64,000 bases of DNA from Actinokineospora globicatena (GTDB lineage Bacteria > Actinomycetota > Actinomycetes > Mycobacteriales > Pseudonocardiaceae), in the NCBI RefSeq assembly GCF_024171945.1, contig NZ_JAMTCR010000005.1, positions 744,001 to 808,000 on the forward strand, written 5' to 3'. Every line of letters begins with the position of its first letter. Position 1 is the stretch's first letter. The translations under genes and the position numbers were made by a program. The notes beneath the pieces were generated by a model. The model was not told the origin of the DNA. It did not search any database and was given only the letters and a program-made list of their open reading frames with translations. Shown here in pieces: positions 35,283-42,912 of the stretch.

Positions 35283-35523
35283 GACGACCGCCGCGCCCAC
35301 CCGCGAGGACGTGGTCGAGATGATCTCCGGCTACCGCGCCCAGGTGTCCAAGGGCGACACCGAGGAGCTCGACTCGCTGGAGCTCGCGTGGCTGCTGCAC
35401 CAGGCCGAGCAGCGCTACGGGGTGGAGCTCGACCTCGACGACGCCGACCTGTCCCGGATGCACACCGTGGCCGGTGCCGCGCAGGTGCTCGCCGACCTGG
35501 TGGGTGGGCGCGGCGATGGCTGA
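35275..35523 (+). CDS. Acyl carrier protein 2
   Basis: Second carrier protein, 82 aa, not a copy of the first. The attachment site is ELDSLELAWLLHQAEQRYG with Ser34, and the recognition helix is richer in acid (VELDLDDADLSRMH). The GTG at 35275 lies inside the end of the first carrier gene, and the ketosynthase ATG lies inside this gene's last codons. Two different carriers next to one ketosynthase suggest one for the primer or amino acid and one for malonyl extension. Confidence 0.85.
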   Translation: MSETTAAPTREDVVEMISGYRAQVSKGDTEELDSLELAWLLHQAEQRYGVELDLDDADLSRMHTVAGAAQVLADLVGGRGDG

Positions 35524-36658
35524 GGCGCACGGGGCCGGTGGCGCGGACGTGGTGGTCACCGGGTTGGCCGCGATCGCGGGCACCGGGTGGGACCTGGCCG
35601 CGCTCGGCGAGCGGACCGCGGCGGGCGACCCCGCGTTCACGCCCGTCACCCGGTTCGACGCGGGTCGCTACCGCACCGACCTGGCCGCGCAGCTGCCCGG
35701 TGACCCGGTGCTGGCCGACGAGCTCGTCGCGATCCTCGACCGGGCCTGCGCGCAGGCCGGGTTGGGCGCCGACGAGCGCGTGGTCAGCCCGCTGCTGGTC
35801 GCCGTGCACGGTGACCCGGCGGTGGCGCGGCTGCCCGAGTCGGACCGCACCGGCCCCGGCGCCATCGCCGACGCCATCGCGCGCCGGGCCGGTCTCGGTC
35901 CCGCGCCGAGGGCGTACATGACCGCGTGCGTCGCGGCGAGCACGGCGGTCGCGGACGCGGCCACGATGATCTCGCACGGCCGCGCCCACCGGGTCGTCGT
36001 CGCGGCGGGGTACCTGGTGGAGCAGGACAACTTCGCGCTGTTCGACGCGGGCCGCTCGTTGGCCACCGACGGCCACGTCCGCCCGTTCTCCGCGGGCAGG
36101 CAGGGCATGCTGCTCGGCGACGGCGTGGCGGCGGTGGTGCTGGAGTCGGCCGAGGAGGCCGCGCGGCGCGGCGCGACCCCGGTCGCCAGGATCGCGGGGT
36201 GGGGCCGGGCGGGCGACGCCCACCACATCACCCAGCCCGACCCCGAGGGCGGCGGCATGACCAGGGCCGTCACCGCGGCGCTGCGCAAGGCGGGCCGGGT
36301 GCCCGCCGACATCGGCTACATCAACGCCCACGGCACCGGGACCGCGCAGAGCGACGCCGCCGAGGCGGCCGCGCTGCACCGCGCGCTCGGCACCGAGGCG
36401 GCCAGGATCCCGGTGAGCTCGTCGAAGTCGGTGCACGGCCACACGCTGCAGGCGGGTGGGTTGTTGGAGCTGGCGGTCACGGTGCACGCGCTGCGCACCG
36501 GGCGGCTGCCGGTCAACGCCGGGTACGCCGGTCCCGACGAGAGCCTGGGGCTGAACCTGGTGCTGGGGCGACCGTGGGAGCGCGAGGTCGACCACGCGCT
36601 CACCGTCAACTCCGCTTTCGGCGGCGCTAACACGGCATTGGTGGTGGCACGGGTATGA
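35516..36658 (+). CDS. Beta-ketoacyl synthase (KS1)
   Basis: Thiolase-fold ketosynthase of 380 aa, shorter than FabF (about 410). The Cys-His-His triad is intact: Cys138 in YMTACVAASTAV, His in YINAHGTGTAQSD, and His in SSSKSVHGHTLQAGGLLELA; the Lys before the last His is also present. LLGDGVAAVVLESAEEA and VNSAFGGANTALV are family blocks. It catalyses decarboxylative Claisen condensation on carrier-bound substrates. The stop overlaps the start of a half-length ketosynthase-like gene (ATGA), recalling KS-alpha/chain-length-factor pairs of type II polyketide synthases. Confidence 0.9.
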   Translation: MAEAHGAGGADVVVTGLAAIAGTGWDLAALGERTAAGDPAFTPVTRFDAGRYRTDLAAQLPGDPVLADELVAILDRACAQAGLGADERVVSPLLVAVHGDPAVARLPESDRTGPGAIADAIARRAGLGPAPRAYMTACVAASTAVADAATMISHGRAHRVVVAAGYLVEQDNFALFDAGRSLATDGHVRPFSAGRQGMLLGDGVAAVVLESAEEAARRGATPVARIAGWGRAGDAHHITQPDPEGGGMTRAVTAALRKAGRVPADIGYINAHGTGTAQSDAAEAAALHRALGTEAARIPVSSSKSVHGHTLQAGGLLELAVTVHALRTGRLPVNAGYAGPDESLGLNLVLGRPWEREVDHALTVNSAFGGANTALVVARV

Positions 36659-37212
36659 CCACGACGACGGACACCGCACTGTCTGTTGTGGATTTGTCCA
36701 CGGTGGACGGTCTGACGGTGCTCGCCGAGGCGCGTTTCCCCGGGGCGGACCCGTCCCGGCAACCGGCGCCGCTACCCGGGTTCGTCAGCTCGTCGTTCGC
36801 GCCGCTGATCGCCCAGGCCGCCGACGACTGCCTGCGCCAAGTGCACGGCGAGGCCCCCGCGCCCGCCGACCGCGGCGACCGCACCGCGGTCGTGGTGGTG
36901 AGCGTGCGGGGGGACCTGGGCACCGCGACGGCGGTGGCCGCCGCGATCGAGGCGGGCAAGCGGATGCCGCCCATCCTGTTCTTCCAGTCCGTGGCCAACT
37001 CCGCGGCGGGCCGGGTCGCGGTGACCTGGGGCCTGCGCGGGCCGGTCGTGTGCACCAGCCCGGTCGGCGACCCGCTCGCCGACGCGCTGGCCGTCGCCGA
37101 CCTGCTCGTCGTCGACGAGGCCGCCGACGAGGTGCTGGTGGTGCTGGTCGAGCAGGGTGCCGAGCAGGCGACCGCGCTGCTGCTGGGACACCGCGCGCCC
37201 ACCACCGAGTAA
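36655..37212 (+). CDS. Half-length ketosynthase-like partner (Ketoacyl-synt_2 type)
   Basis: Protein of 185 aa that resembles only the N-terminal half of a ketosynthase (beta-ketoacyl synthase N-terminal-like domain seen in aryl polyene and related clusters). FFQSVANSAAGRVAVTWGLRG and GPVVCTSPVGDPLADALAVA align with the region around the catalytic Cys, but the TAC motif is replaced by CTSP, so no nucleophile is positioned, and both catalytic His regions are missing. It starts at the ATG overlapping the KS1 stop, so stoichiometric synthesis with KS1 is likely. A structural, chain-length-factor-like role is inferred. Confidence 0.72.
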   Translation: MTTTTDTALSVVDLSTVDGLTVLAEARFPGADPSRQPAPLPGFVSSSFAPLIAQAADDCLRQVHGEAPAPADRGDRTAVVVVSVRGDLGTATAVAAAIEAGKRMPPILFFQSVANSAAGRVAVTWGLRGPVVCTSPVGDPLADALAVADLLVVDEAADEVLVVLVEQGAEQATALLLGHRAPTTE

Positions 37213-37245
37213 GACGCGCCCCCGAACCGACCAGAGGAGTACGCA

Positions 37246-38874
37246 GTGACCGTCAAGACAACCAGGGCGCAGCTGGCGGCCGATCCCGACCTGGGCATCG
37301 GCAACGTCCTGAGCACCCTCGTGCGCAGCGGCTACGGGCTCGACGAGCCGACGCTGAGCTTCGACACCGACGTCGAGGGCCACCCCGCCTGGGAGGCGCT
37401 GACCCTGCGGCAGCTGGAGTTCCTCGTCGCGGGCCGCGCCTCGGTGTTCCACGCCAAGGGGATCCGCCCGCGCGACCCGGTCGCCATCTACGTGACCGCC
37501 TCCGCGGACCTGGTGCTCAACTACCTCGCGTTGGCGCGCATCGGCGCGATCCCGGCGCTGGTCAACAAGAACCTGCCCGGCGCGACGGCGGCGGTCTACA
37601 TCACCCGGGTCCGCCCGGTCGCGGTGCTCACTGACGCTGCGCACCGCAGCGCACTGGGCGACGGCGTCGAGGGCGTCGAGCTGTTCATCGACGTGACCGA
37701 GCTGGTCAACGGCGACCCCGCCGCCGCGCCCGAGCAGTACCGCCACCACGCCGACGACCCGGTGGTGATCACCCACTCCTCGGGCACCACCGGCATGCCC
37801 AAGGCGGTCGTCGCCTCGCACTCCAGCCTGTTCGCCTCGGTCCGCCACCGGCTGCGCCTGCCGCGCGCCCAGGGCGTCGACCGGATGCTGTCCGCGCTGC
37901 CCGCCAACCACGCCGCGATCGTCATCGCGACCAGCCTGGCGCTGAGCAACCGCTCGCAGCTGCTGTGCCTGTCCGAGCAGTCCGGCGCCAAGGTGCTCGC
38001 CGCGGTCGACCGCTGGAAGCCGACCTGCGTGCTCGGCTTCGCCGCGACCTGGCCCGAGCTGGTCTCCGAGGACCTGACCGCCTACGACGTGTCCTCGGTG
38101 CAGTTCTGGTGGAACACCGGTGACTGCGCGCACGAGGCGCACATCCGCAGGCTGATCTCGGTCGGCACCCGCACCGTGGTCAGCGCCCAGGGCGTGAGCC
38201 AGGTGACCGGGTCGGCGTTCATCGACGGCCTCGGCTCCACCGAGATGGGCCACTCGCAGTTCTTCATCACCCACACCCCCGACACCGACCGCTACGGCCG
38301 CTGCATCGGCAAGCCGCACGCGTTCGCCGACATCGCGGTGCTCGACGACAACGGCGACAAGCTGCCCGTCGGTGAGGTCGGTCAGCTCGGGGTGCGGTCG
38401 CCCACGCTGGCGCCGGGGTACTGGAACGACTCGGTGACCACCTACCGCAGCAGGCTCGCGGGGTACTTCCTCACCGGTGACCTCGCTTACCGCGACGCGG
38501 AAGGGTTCTACTACCACGTAGACCGCGCCGTTGACGCTATCGACCTCGGTGAGGGCAAGCGGCTCTACACCGCGCAGTCCGAGGAGCGCGTGCTCGCGAC
38601 CAACCCGGACGTGCTCGACTGCACTGTCGTCGCGGTCAAGGACGACAGCGGCCAGGTGGTCTCCGCGGTGCTGCTGACCCTCAACGCGGGCGCGGACACC
38701 TCAGTCGACCGGACCGAAGCGGTGAAGGCGGCGCTACCTGAGTACGTCGCCGCGACCATCCGCGAGGTCGTCGTCGTGAACGAGGACGACATCCCGCGCG
38801 GAGCGACCGGCAAGGTCCGCAAGGTCGTCCTGCGCCAGCAGCACGTCGACAAGCTCCGCGCGGTGACCGCGTGA
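37246..38874 (+). CDS. AMP-forming acyl/aryl ligase 2
   Basis: Second adenylate-forming enzyme, 542 aa, of the fatty-acyl-CoA-synthetase / CaiC type. P-loop is VITHSSGTTGMPKAVV, A5 is DGLGSTEMGHSQFF, the hinge region is YFLTGDLAYRDAEGFYYHVD, and the A10 lysine is in GATGKVRKVVL. The segment after the hinge (RAVDAIDLGEGKRLYTAQ) replaces the usual KEL-like text, so the C-terminal domain is divergent. It starts 33 bases after the half-ketosynthase and overlaps the next ketosynthase by 4 bases. Two ligases imply two activated acids in the pathway. Confidence 0.87.
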   Translation: MTVKTTRAQLAADPDLGIGNVLSTLVRSGYGLDEPTLSFDTDVEGHPAWEALTLRQLEFLVAGRASVFHAKGIRPRDPVAIYVTASADLVLNYLALARIGAIPALVNKNLPGATAAVYITRVRPVAVLTDAAHRSALGDGVEGVELFIDVTELVNGDPAAAPEQYRHHADDPVVITHSSGTTGMPKAVVASHSSLFASVRHRLRLPRAQGVDRMLSALPANHAAIVIATSLALSNRSQLLCLSEQSGAKVLAAVDRWKPTCVLGFAATWPELVSEDLTAYDVSSVQFWWNTGDCAHEAHIRRLISVGTRTVVSAQGVSQVTGSAFIDGLGSTEMGHSQFFITHTPDTDRYGRCIGKPHAFADIAVLDDNGDKLPVGEVGQLGVRSPTLAPGYWNDSVTTYRSRLAGYFLTGDLAYRDAEGFYYHVDRAVDAIDLGEGKRLYTAQSEERVLATNPDVLDCTVVAVKDDSGQVVSAVLLTLNAGADTSVDRTEAVKAALPEYVAATIREVVVVNEDDIPRGATGKVRKVVLRQQHVDKLRAVTA

Positions 38875-40133
38875 GCGCCCCCGGCCGCACGGCGGTCATG
38901 ACCGGGATCGGCATGATCACCCCGGCGGGGCGCGGCGTCACCACCACCTTCGACGCGCAGAGCGAGGGCCGGTCCGGCATCGTCACCCCGCCGCGCGACC
39001 ACGTGGTCGCGACCTGGATCGAGAACGCCGGTGTGGCACCGGACGTGGACCCGGCGACCATCTACGACCGCGCGGACCCGTGCCTGGACCGGTACGTGCT
39101 GCTCGCCTTGGCCGCCGCCGACGACGCGATCGCCGACGCGGGCATCGCGGTGGGCGACAACGCCGACCCGCACCGGATCGCGACCGTGGTCTCTAGCGGC
39201 GGCGGCGGGCTTCTCACCTACGAGGACCAGTCGGCCTCTAGGCGCGAGAAGGGCCGCACCGGGATCAGCCCGTACATGATCCCCGGCATCCTGCCCAACA
39301 TGGCGGCCGCGCGGATCGCGCTGCGGTTCGGTCTACGCGGCTACAGCGCCGCTATCGCTACCGCGTGCGCCGCGGGTGCCCAGTCGATCGCGGAGGGCCT
39401 GCGGTTGATCCGCGCGGGCGAGGCGGACGTAGTGGTGTGCGGTGGCACTGACGCGCCGCTGCACCCGAGCATCGCCACCGGCTTCGTCAACGCTCGCGCT
39501 ACCGCCAACGGTTGGGCTGACCCGACCCAGGCGAGCCGACCGTTCGACAAGGGCCGCAACGGCTTCGTGCTCAGTGAGGGCGCGTGCGTCGTAGTGCTGG
39601 AGAGCGTCGCCCACGCCGAGGCGCGGGGAGCGGCGGGATACGCGGACATCATCGGCTGGGGTGGCACTACCGACGCCCACCACCTCACCGCGCCGCGCGC
39701 CGACGGTGAGGGCGCGGCCGAGGCGATGCGCAAGGCCATCGCCGACGCCGGGCTCACCCCGTCCGATGTGGACTACATCAACGCGCACGGCACCAGCACC
39801 AAGCGCGGCGACGTCGCCGAGACCAAGGCCGTGCACGACGTGTTCGGCGCGGACAGCCCCGCGGTGAGCGCGACCAAGTCGGTCATCGGCCACTCGCTGG
39901 CCGCGGCGGGCGCGATCGAGGCGGCGGTGACCGCGCTGGCGATCGCCAAGGGCGCGCTGCCGCCCACGTTCAACCTGACCGACGTCGACCCGCGCTGCGA
40001 CCTCGACCACGTGCTCGACAAGCCGCGGCAGGGCCCGGTCTCGGTCGCGCTGTCGAACTCGTTCGGGTTCGGCGGGCACAACATCAGCCTCGCGGTCGGC
40101 CCGACCAGCACCACGGCGAAGCGGTTCGGCTGA
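38871..40133 (+). CDS. Beta-ketoacyl-ACP synthase II-like (KS2)
   Basis: FabF-like ketosynthase of 420 aa. The triad is complete: Cys166 in IATACAAGAQSIAEG, His in YINAHGTSTKRGD, and His in SATKSVIGHSLAAAGAIEA. The C-terminal SNSFGFGGHNISLA is standard. Start GTG 38871 overlaps the ligase stop (GTGA). It is more canonical than KS1 and may act in chain elongation, or be a FabF isozyme tolerant of the cluster's product. It ends 29 bases before the DUF6125-like gene. Confidence 0.92.
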   Translation: MSAPGRTAVMTGIGMITPAGRGVTTTFDAQSEGRSGIVTPPRDHVVATWIENAGVAPDVDPATIYDRADPCLDRYVLLALAAADDAIADAGIAVGDNADPHRIATVVSSGGGGLLTYEDQSASRREKGRTGISPYMIPGILPNMAAARIALRFGLRGYSAAIATACAAGAQSIAEGLRLIRAGEADVVVCGGTDAPLHPSIATGFVNARATANGWADPTQASRPFDKGRNGFVLSEGACVVVLESVAHAEARGAAGYADIIGWGGTTDAHHLTAPRADGEGAAEAMRKAIADAGLTPSDVDYINAHGTSTKRGDVAETKAVHDVFGADSPAVSATKSVIGHSLAAAGAIEAAVTALAIAKGALPPTFNLTDVDPRCDLDHVLDKPRQGPVSVALSNSFGFGGHNISLAVGPTSTTAKRFG

Positions 40134-40162
40134 GCGTCGGCGCGAGCGGCGGAGGGAACGCG

Positions 40163-40699
40163 ATGAGTGGGACGGAAATCGAGAACGGCCGGGTCGAGAG
40201 CGACACCGACGCCGATCCGGGGCCACCGCCGCTGCACGAGTTCTGGTGGCTGCACGACGCCCGGTGGTACCAGGGGGTGTTGCGCAGGTTCGGCCAGGAA
40301 GCGGCCAACGAGATCAACGCCGAGGCCATTCGGTTCGTGTTCCGCCGAATCGCCCGCTGGTACCGCCACCAACACGGTCTGGATTTCCGCACCATGTCGG
40401 TGGACGAGTTCGTGAAGTGGTTCGGCGAAATCCCCAAGATCTCCTGGAACCCGGCGATGATGGTCGCCGAACACGCGGTGACCGGGGACAACGAGTGGGA
40501 AAGCGTGATCACCAAGAACTACGCGCTGAAGATGTTGGCCGCCGCGCGGGCGCTGGAGGGGTACGACTGCCCCTGTCCGCAGATGCGCGAGGGCTGGTTC
40601 GAGGGAATGGGTGTGGCGGTCCGTGACAGCAGGGTGTCGTGCGTGCGCACCGGTGGTGAAGTGTGTCGATTCCATGCGGTAATGGACCAGGGGTCATGA
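40163..40699 (+). CDS. DUF6125-like protein of unknown function
   Basis: Soluble protein of 178 aa. FWWLHDARWYQGVLRRFGQE followed by AANEINAEAIRFV matches the opening of the DUF6125 family (HDxxW...FG.E..N..N). The C-terminal half has a cysteine-rich region, EGYDCPCPQMREGWFEG and later CVRTGGEVCRFHAV, which could bind a metal or a ligand. It closes the first operon segment; a 144-base gap with an operator-like repeat follows. No catalytic role can be assigned, but its place inside the cluster suggests a pathway function. Confidence 0.65.
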   Translation: MSGTEIENGRVESDTDADPGPPPLHEFWWLHDARWYQGVLRRFGQEAANEINAEAIRFVFRRIARWYRHQHGLDFRTMSVDEFVKWFGEIPKISWNPAMMVAEHAVTGDNEWESVITKNYALKMLAAARALEGYDCPCPQMREGWFEGMGVAVRDSRVSCVRTGGEVCRFHAVMDQGS

Positions 40700-40754
40700 C
40701 GATTGTGGTAAACATGTTCTAGAGCCGGGTCGGCCTTCCCATCGACGAACACCG

Positions 40755-40773
40755 TGGTTGATCGCATCAACCA
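40755..40773. promoter_or_regulatory. Operator-like inverted repeat upstream of hmaS
   Basis: TGGTTGAT CGC ATCAACCA, perfect 8-base arms and a 3-base spacer, 71 bases upstream of the hmaS start, in the only sizeable gap of the main cluster. It suggests that the hmaS segment has its own regulated promoter. Confidence 0.5.
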
Positions 40774-40843
40774 GGGGTGTTTCCGTCTGCCGCCCAAACC
40801 TGGTGTGGTCATCGGTAACCGAATCATTCCCGGAGGGGGATCA

Positions 40844-41920
40844 ATGGATATCCAGGACATCGACCACGTCGAGCTCTACGTCGGTGACGTCCAGCAGTCG
40901 GCGTTCTACCTGTGCACCGCGCTCGGGTTCCGGGTGGCGGGGCAGGGCGGGCCGGAGACCAGCCTGCCCGACGACCGGTCGTTGCTGCTGCGGCACGGCC
41001 GAATACAGCTGCTGCTCACGTCGGGCCTCAACCCGCGCAGCGCCGCCGCCCAGTACGTGGCCCGCCACGGCGACGGGGTGTCCAGCCTCGCCTTCACCGT
41101 GGCCGACGCGAAGGCGGCCTTCGAGCAGGCCGTCAGCCGGGGCGCGACCGCGGTCGTCGAGCCGGTCACCCACACCGACGGCGAGACCAGCGTGACCATC
41201 GCCGAGGTCATCGGCTTCGGCGACGTGCGGCACCGGTTCATCGAGCGCCACGGCGAGCGCGACGAGTTCCTGCCCGGCGTGATCGGCATGCTGACCCAGG
41301 ACGTCGAGGAGGGCGACACCCTGCTCGACATCGTCGACCACATCGCCGTCTGCCTGCCCGCGGGCACGCTGGCCAAGACCGTCCAGTTCTACCAGGACGT
41401 CTTCGAGTTCGACCAGATCTTCGAGGAGTACATCGAGATCGGCGACCAGGCGATGGACTCCAAGGTCGTGCAGAGCAAGTCGACCAAGGTGACCTTCACC
41501 CTGATCGAGCCGGACGCCAGCCGCCGCCCCGGCCAGATCGACGACTTCCTGGCCCGCCACGACGGCGCGGGCGTGCAGCACCTGGCGTTCCTCACCGACG
41601 ACATCGTCGGCTCGGTGGAGACCTTCGCCGCGCGCGGCGTGCAGTTCCTGTCCACGCCCAGCGGCTACTACGACGCGCTGCAGGAGCGCCTGGGCCGGGT
41701 GGACCTCGGGGTGGAGGCGCTGCGCCGCACCAACGTGCTCGTCGACCGCGACCACTGGGGCGAGGTCTTCCAGATCTTCACCCGGTCCATCCACGCCAGG
41801 GGCACCTACTTCCTGGAGGTCATCGACCGCCACGGTGCCAAGACCTTCGGCAGCGGCAACATCCGCGCGCTCTACGAGGCCGTGCTGCGCGCCTCCGAGA
41901 GCCCCGCGACCGCGGGCTGA
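40844..41920 (+). CDS. hmaS: 4-hydroxymandelate synthase
   Basis: Fe(II) alpha-keto-acid dioxygenase of the HPPD family, 358 aa, converting 4-hydroxyphenylpyruvate to 4-hydroxymandelate, the entry to 4-hydroxyphenylglycine. Iron ligands are His166 (VDHIAVCLPAG), His246 (GVQHLAFLTDD) and Glu325 (FLEVIDRHGAKTFG); their 80- and 79-residue spacings equal those I recall for HmaS of the vancomycin producer, as do VVQSKSTKVTFTLIEPD and GSGNIRALYEAV. The related 4-hydroxyphenylpyruvate dioxygenase (tyrosine catabolism) is the alternative, but hmo and hpgT genes in the same cluster favour HmaS. The ATG at 40844 follows GGAGGGGGA. Confidence 0.87.
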   Translation: MDIQDIDHVELYVGDVQQSAFYLCTALGFRVAGQGGPETSLPDDRSLLLRHGRIQLLLTSGLNPRSAAAQYVARHGDGVSSLAFTVADAKAAFEQAVSRGATAVVEPVTHTDGETSVTIAEVIGFGDVRHRFIERHGERDEFLPGVIGMLTQDVEEGDTLLDIVDHIAVCLPAGTLAKTVQFYQDVFEFDQIFEEYIEIGDQAMDSKVVQSKSTKVTFTLIEPDASRRPGQIDDFLARHDGAGVQHLAFLTDDIVGSVETFAARGVQFLSTPSGYYDALQERLGRVDLGVEALRRTNVLVDRDHWGEVFQIFTRSIHARGTYFLEVIDRHGAKTFGSGNIRALYEAVLRASESPATAG

Positions 41921-41955
41921 GCAAGCACACACAGGGGATAGAGGGGAACACCAGC

Positions 41956-42867
41956 GTGACCACGCAACTGCGGACGTTCGACCTTACCGACGAAGAGCTC
42001 GCGTTAGTGCCGACCGACGAAGAGGTCCAGTTCTACGCCGAGCACGGGTGGTACCTGAGCAAGAAGCTGTTCACCGACGAGGAGATCGACACCCTCGTCA
42101 GCGCGAGTGAGGCGTACTACGCCGGGCACCGCGACCGCACGCTCCCGTCGCACCCGGCGCGCCTGGCCTACTGGACGCCCGAGAAGGGCGACGTGCAGCG
42201 GCACAACGACTACGTCCACTACGAGGACGACACCCTCGGCGCGATCCTGCGCAAGCCGCTGCTCGGCGCGGTCGCCGCCCGGTTGGCCGAGGCCGAGGAG
42301 ATCCGGGTCTTCCAGTCGACCCTGATCTACAAGCAGCCCAAGCCCGACGAGGTCACCAACATCGTCCCGTGGCACTTCGACAAGCACTACTGGTCGACCT
42401 CCACCTCGGAGAAGATGCTGACCGCGTTCATCCCCTTCCACGACTGCCCGGAGGAGATGGGCACGATCACCATGGTGGACGGCAGCCACCTGTGGAAGGA
42501 GATCGGCGACAACGACACCACCAACCGGCACTTCGCCGAGCGCGACCGCTCCGAGCTCGACCAGATGCTCGAGGACAACGCGGCGTTCAACAACGTCGAG
42601 GTGCGCAAGGTCCCGATGGAGATCCCCAAGGGGCACGTGAGCTTCCACCACTGCAAGACCTACCACGGCAGCGGCGCCAACGTCAGCGACCGCCCGCGCC
42701 GCGCGATCTCCCTGCACCTGCAGGACGGCGACAACGCCTACCGCGACTTCCGCACCTCGGACGGCTCGCCGGTCAACTACAACCACGACTTCCTGGTCCG
42801 CAAGACCGAGGCGGGGACGCCGGACTACGCCGACCCCGAGTACTGCCCGGTGACCTGGAAGTCCTGA
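41956..42867 (+). CDS. PhyH-type Fe(II)/2-oxoglutarate dioxygenase
   Basis: Phytanoyl-CoA dioxygenase family protein of 303 aa. The iron-binding HxD is in VPWHFDKHYWS near residue 141, the distal His is probably in CKTYHGSGANVSD, and the 2-oxoglutarate-binding Arg is in RPRRAISLHLQDG. Members hydroxylate carrier-bound or free amino acids and acyl chains in many biosynthetic clusters, and some halogenate; here the HxD Asp is present, so hydroxylation or desaturation is expected. The GTG at 41956 follows GAGGGGA. It lies 35 bases after hmaS and 45 before the flavoprotein gene. Confidence 0.85.
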   Translation: MTTQLRTFDLTDEELALVPTDEEVQFYAEHGWYLSKKLFTDEEIDTLVSASEAYYAGHRDRTLPSHPARLAYWTPEKGDVQRHNDYVHYEDDTLGAILRKPLLGAVAARLAEAEEIRVFQSTLIYKQPKPDEVTNIVPWHFDKHYWSTSTSEKMLTAFIPFHDCPEEMGTITMVDGSHLWKEIGDNDTTNRHFAERDRSELDQMLEDNAAFNNVEVRKVPMEIPKGHVSFHHCKTYHGSGANVSDRPRRAISLHLQDGDNAYRDFRTSDGSPVNYNHDFLVRKTEAGTPDYADPEYCPVTWKS

Positions 42868-42912
42868 CCCCGTCGACCGATGGGGTGGCAGCGCCCCGGT
42901 GAGAGGAACGAG

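Noticed and set aside
33467-38874. NRPS adenylation modules
   Set aside because: The two ligases are stand-alone, with no condensation or thiolation domain attached; the carriers are separate small proteins.
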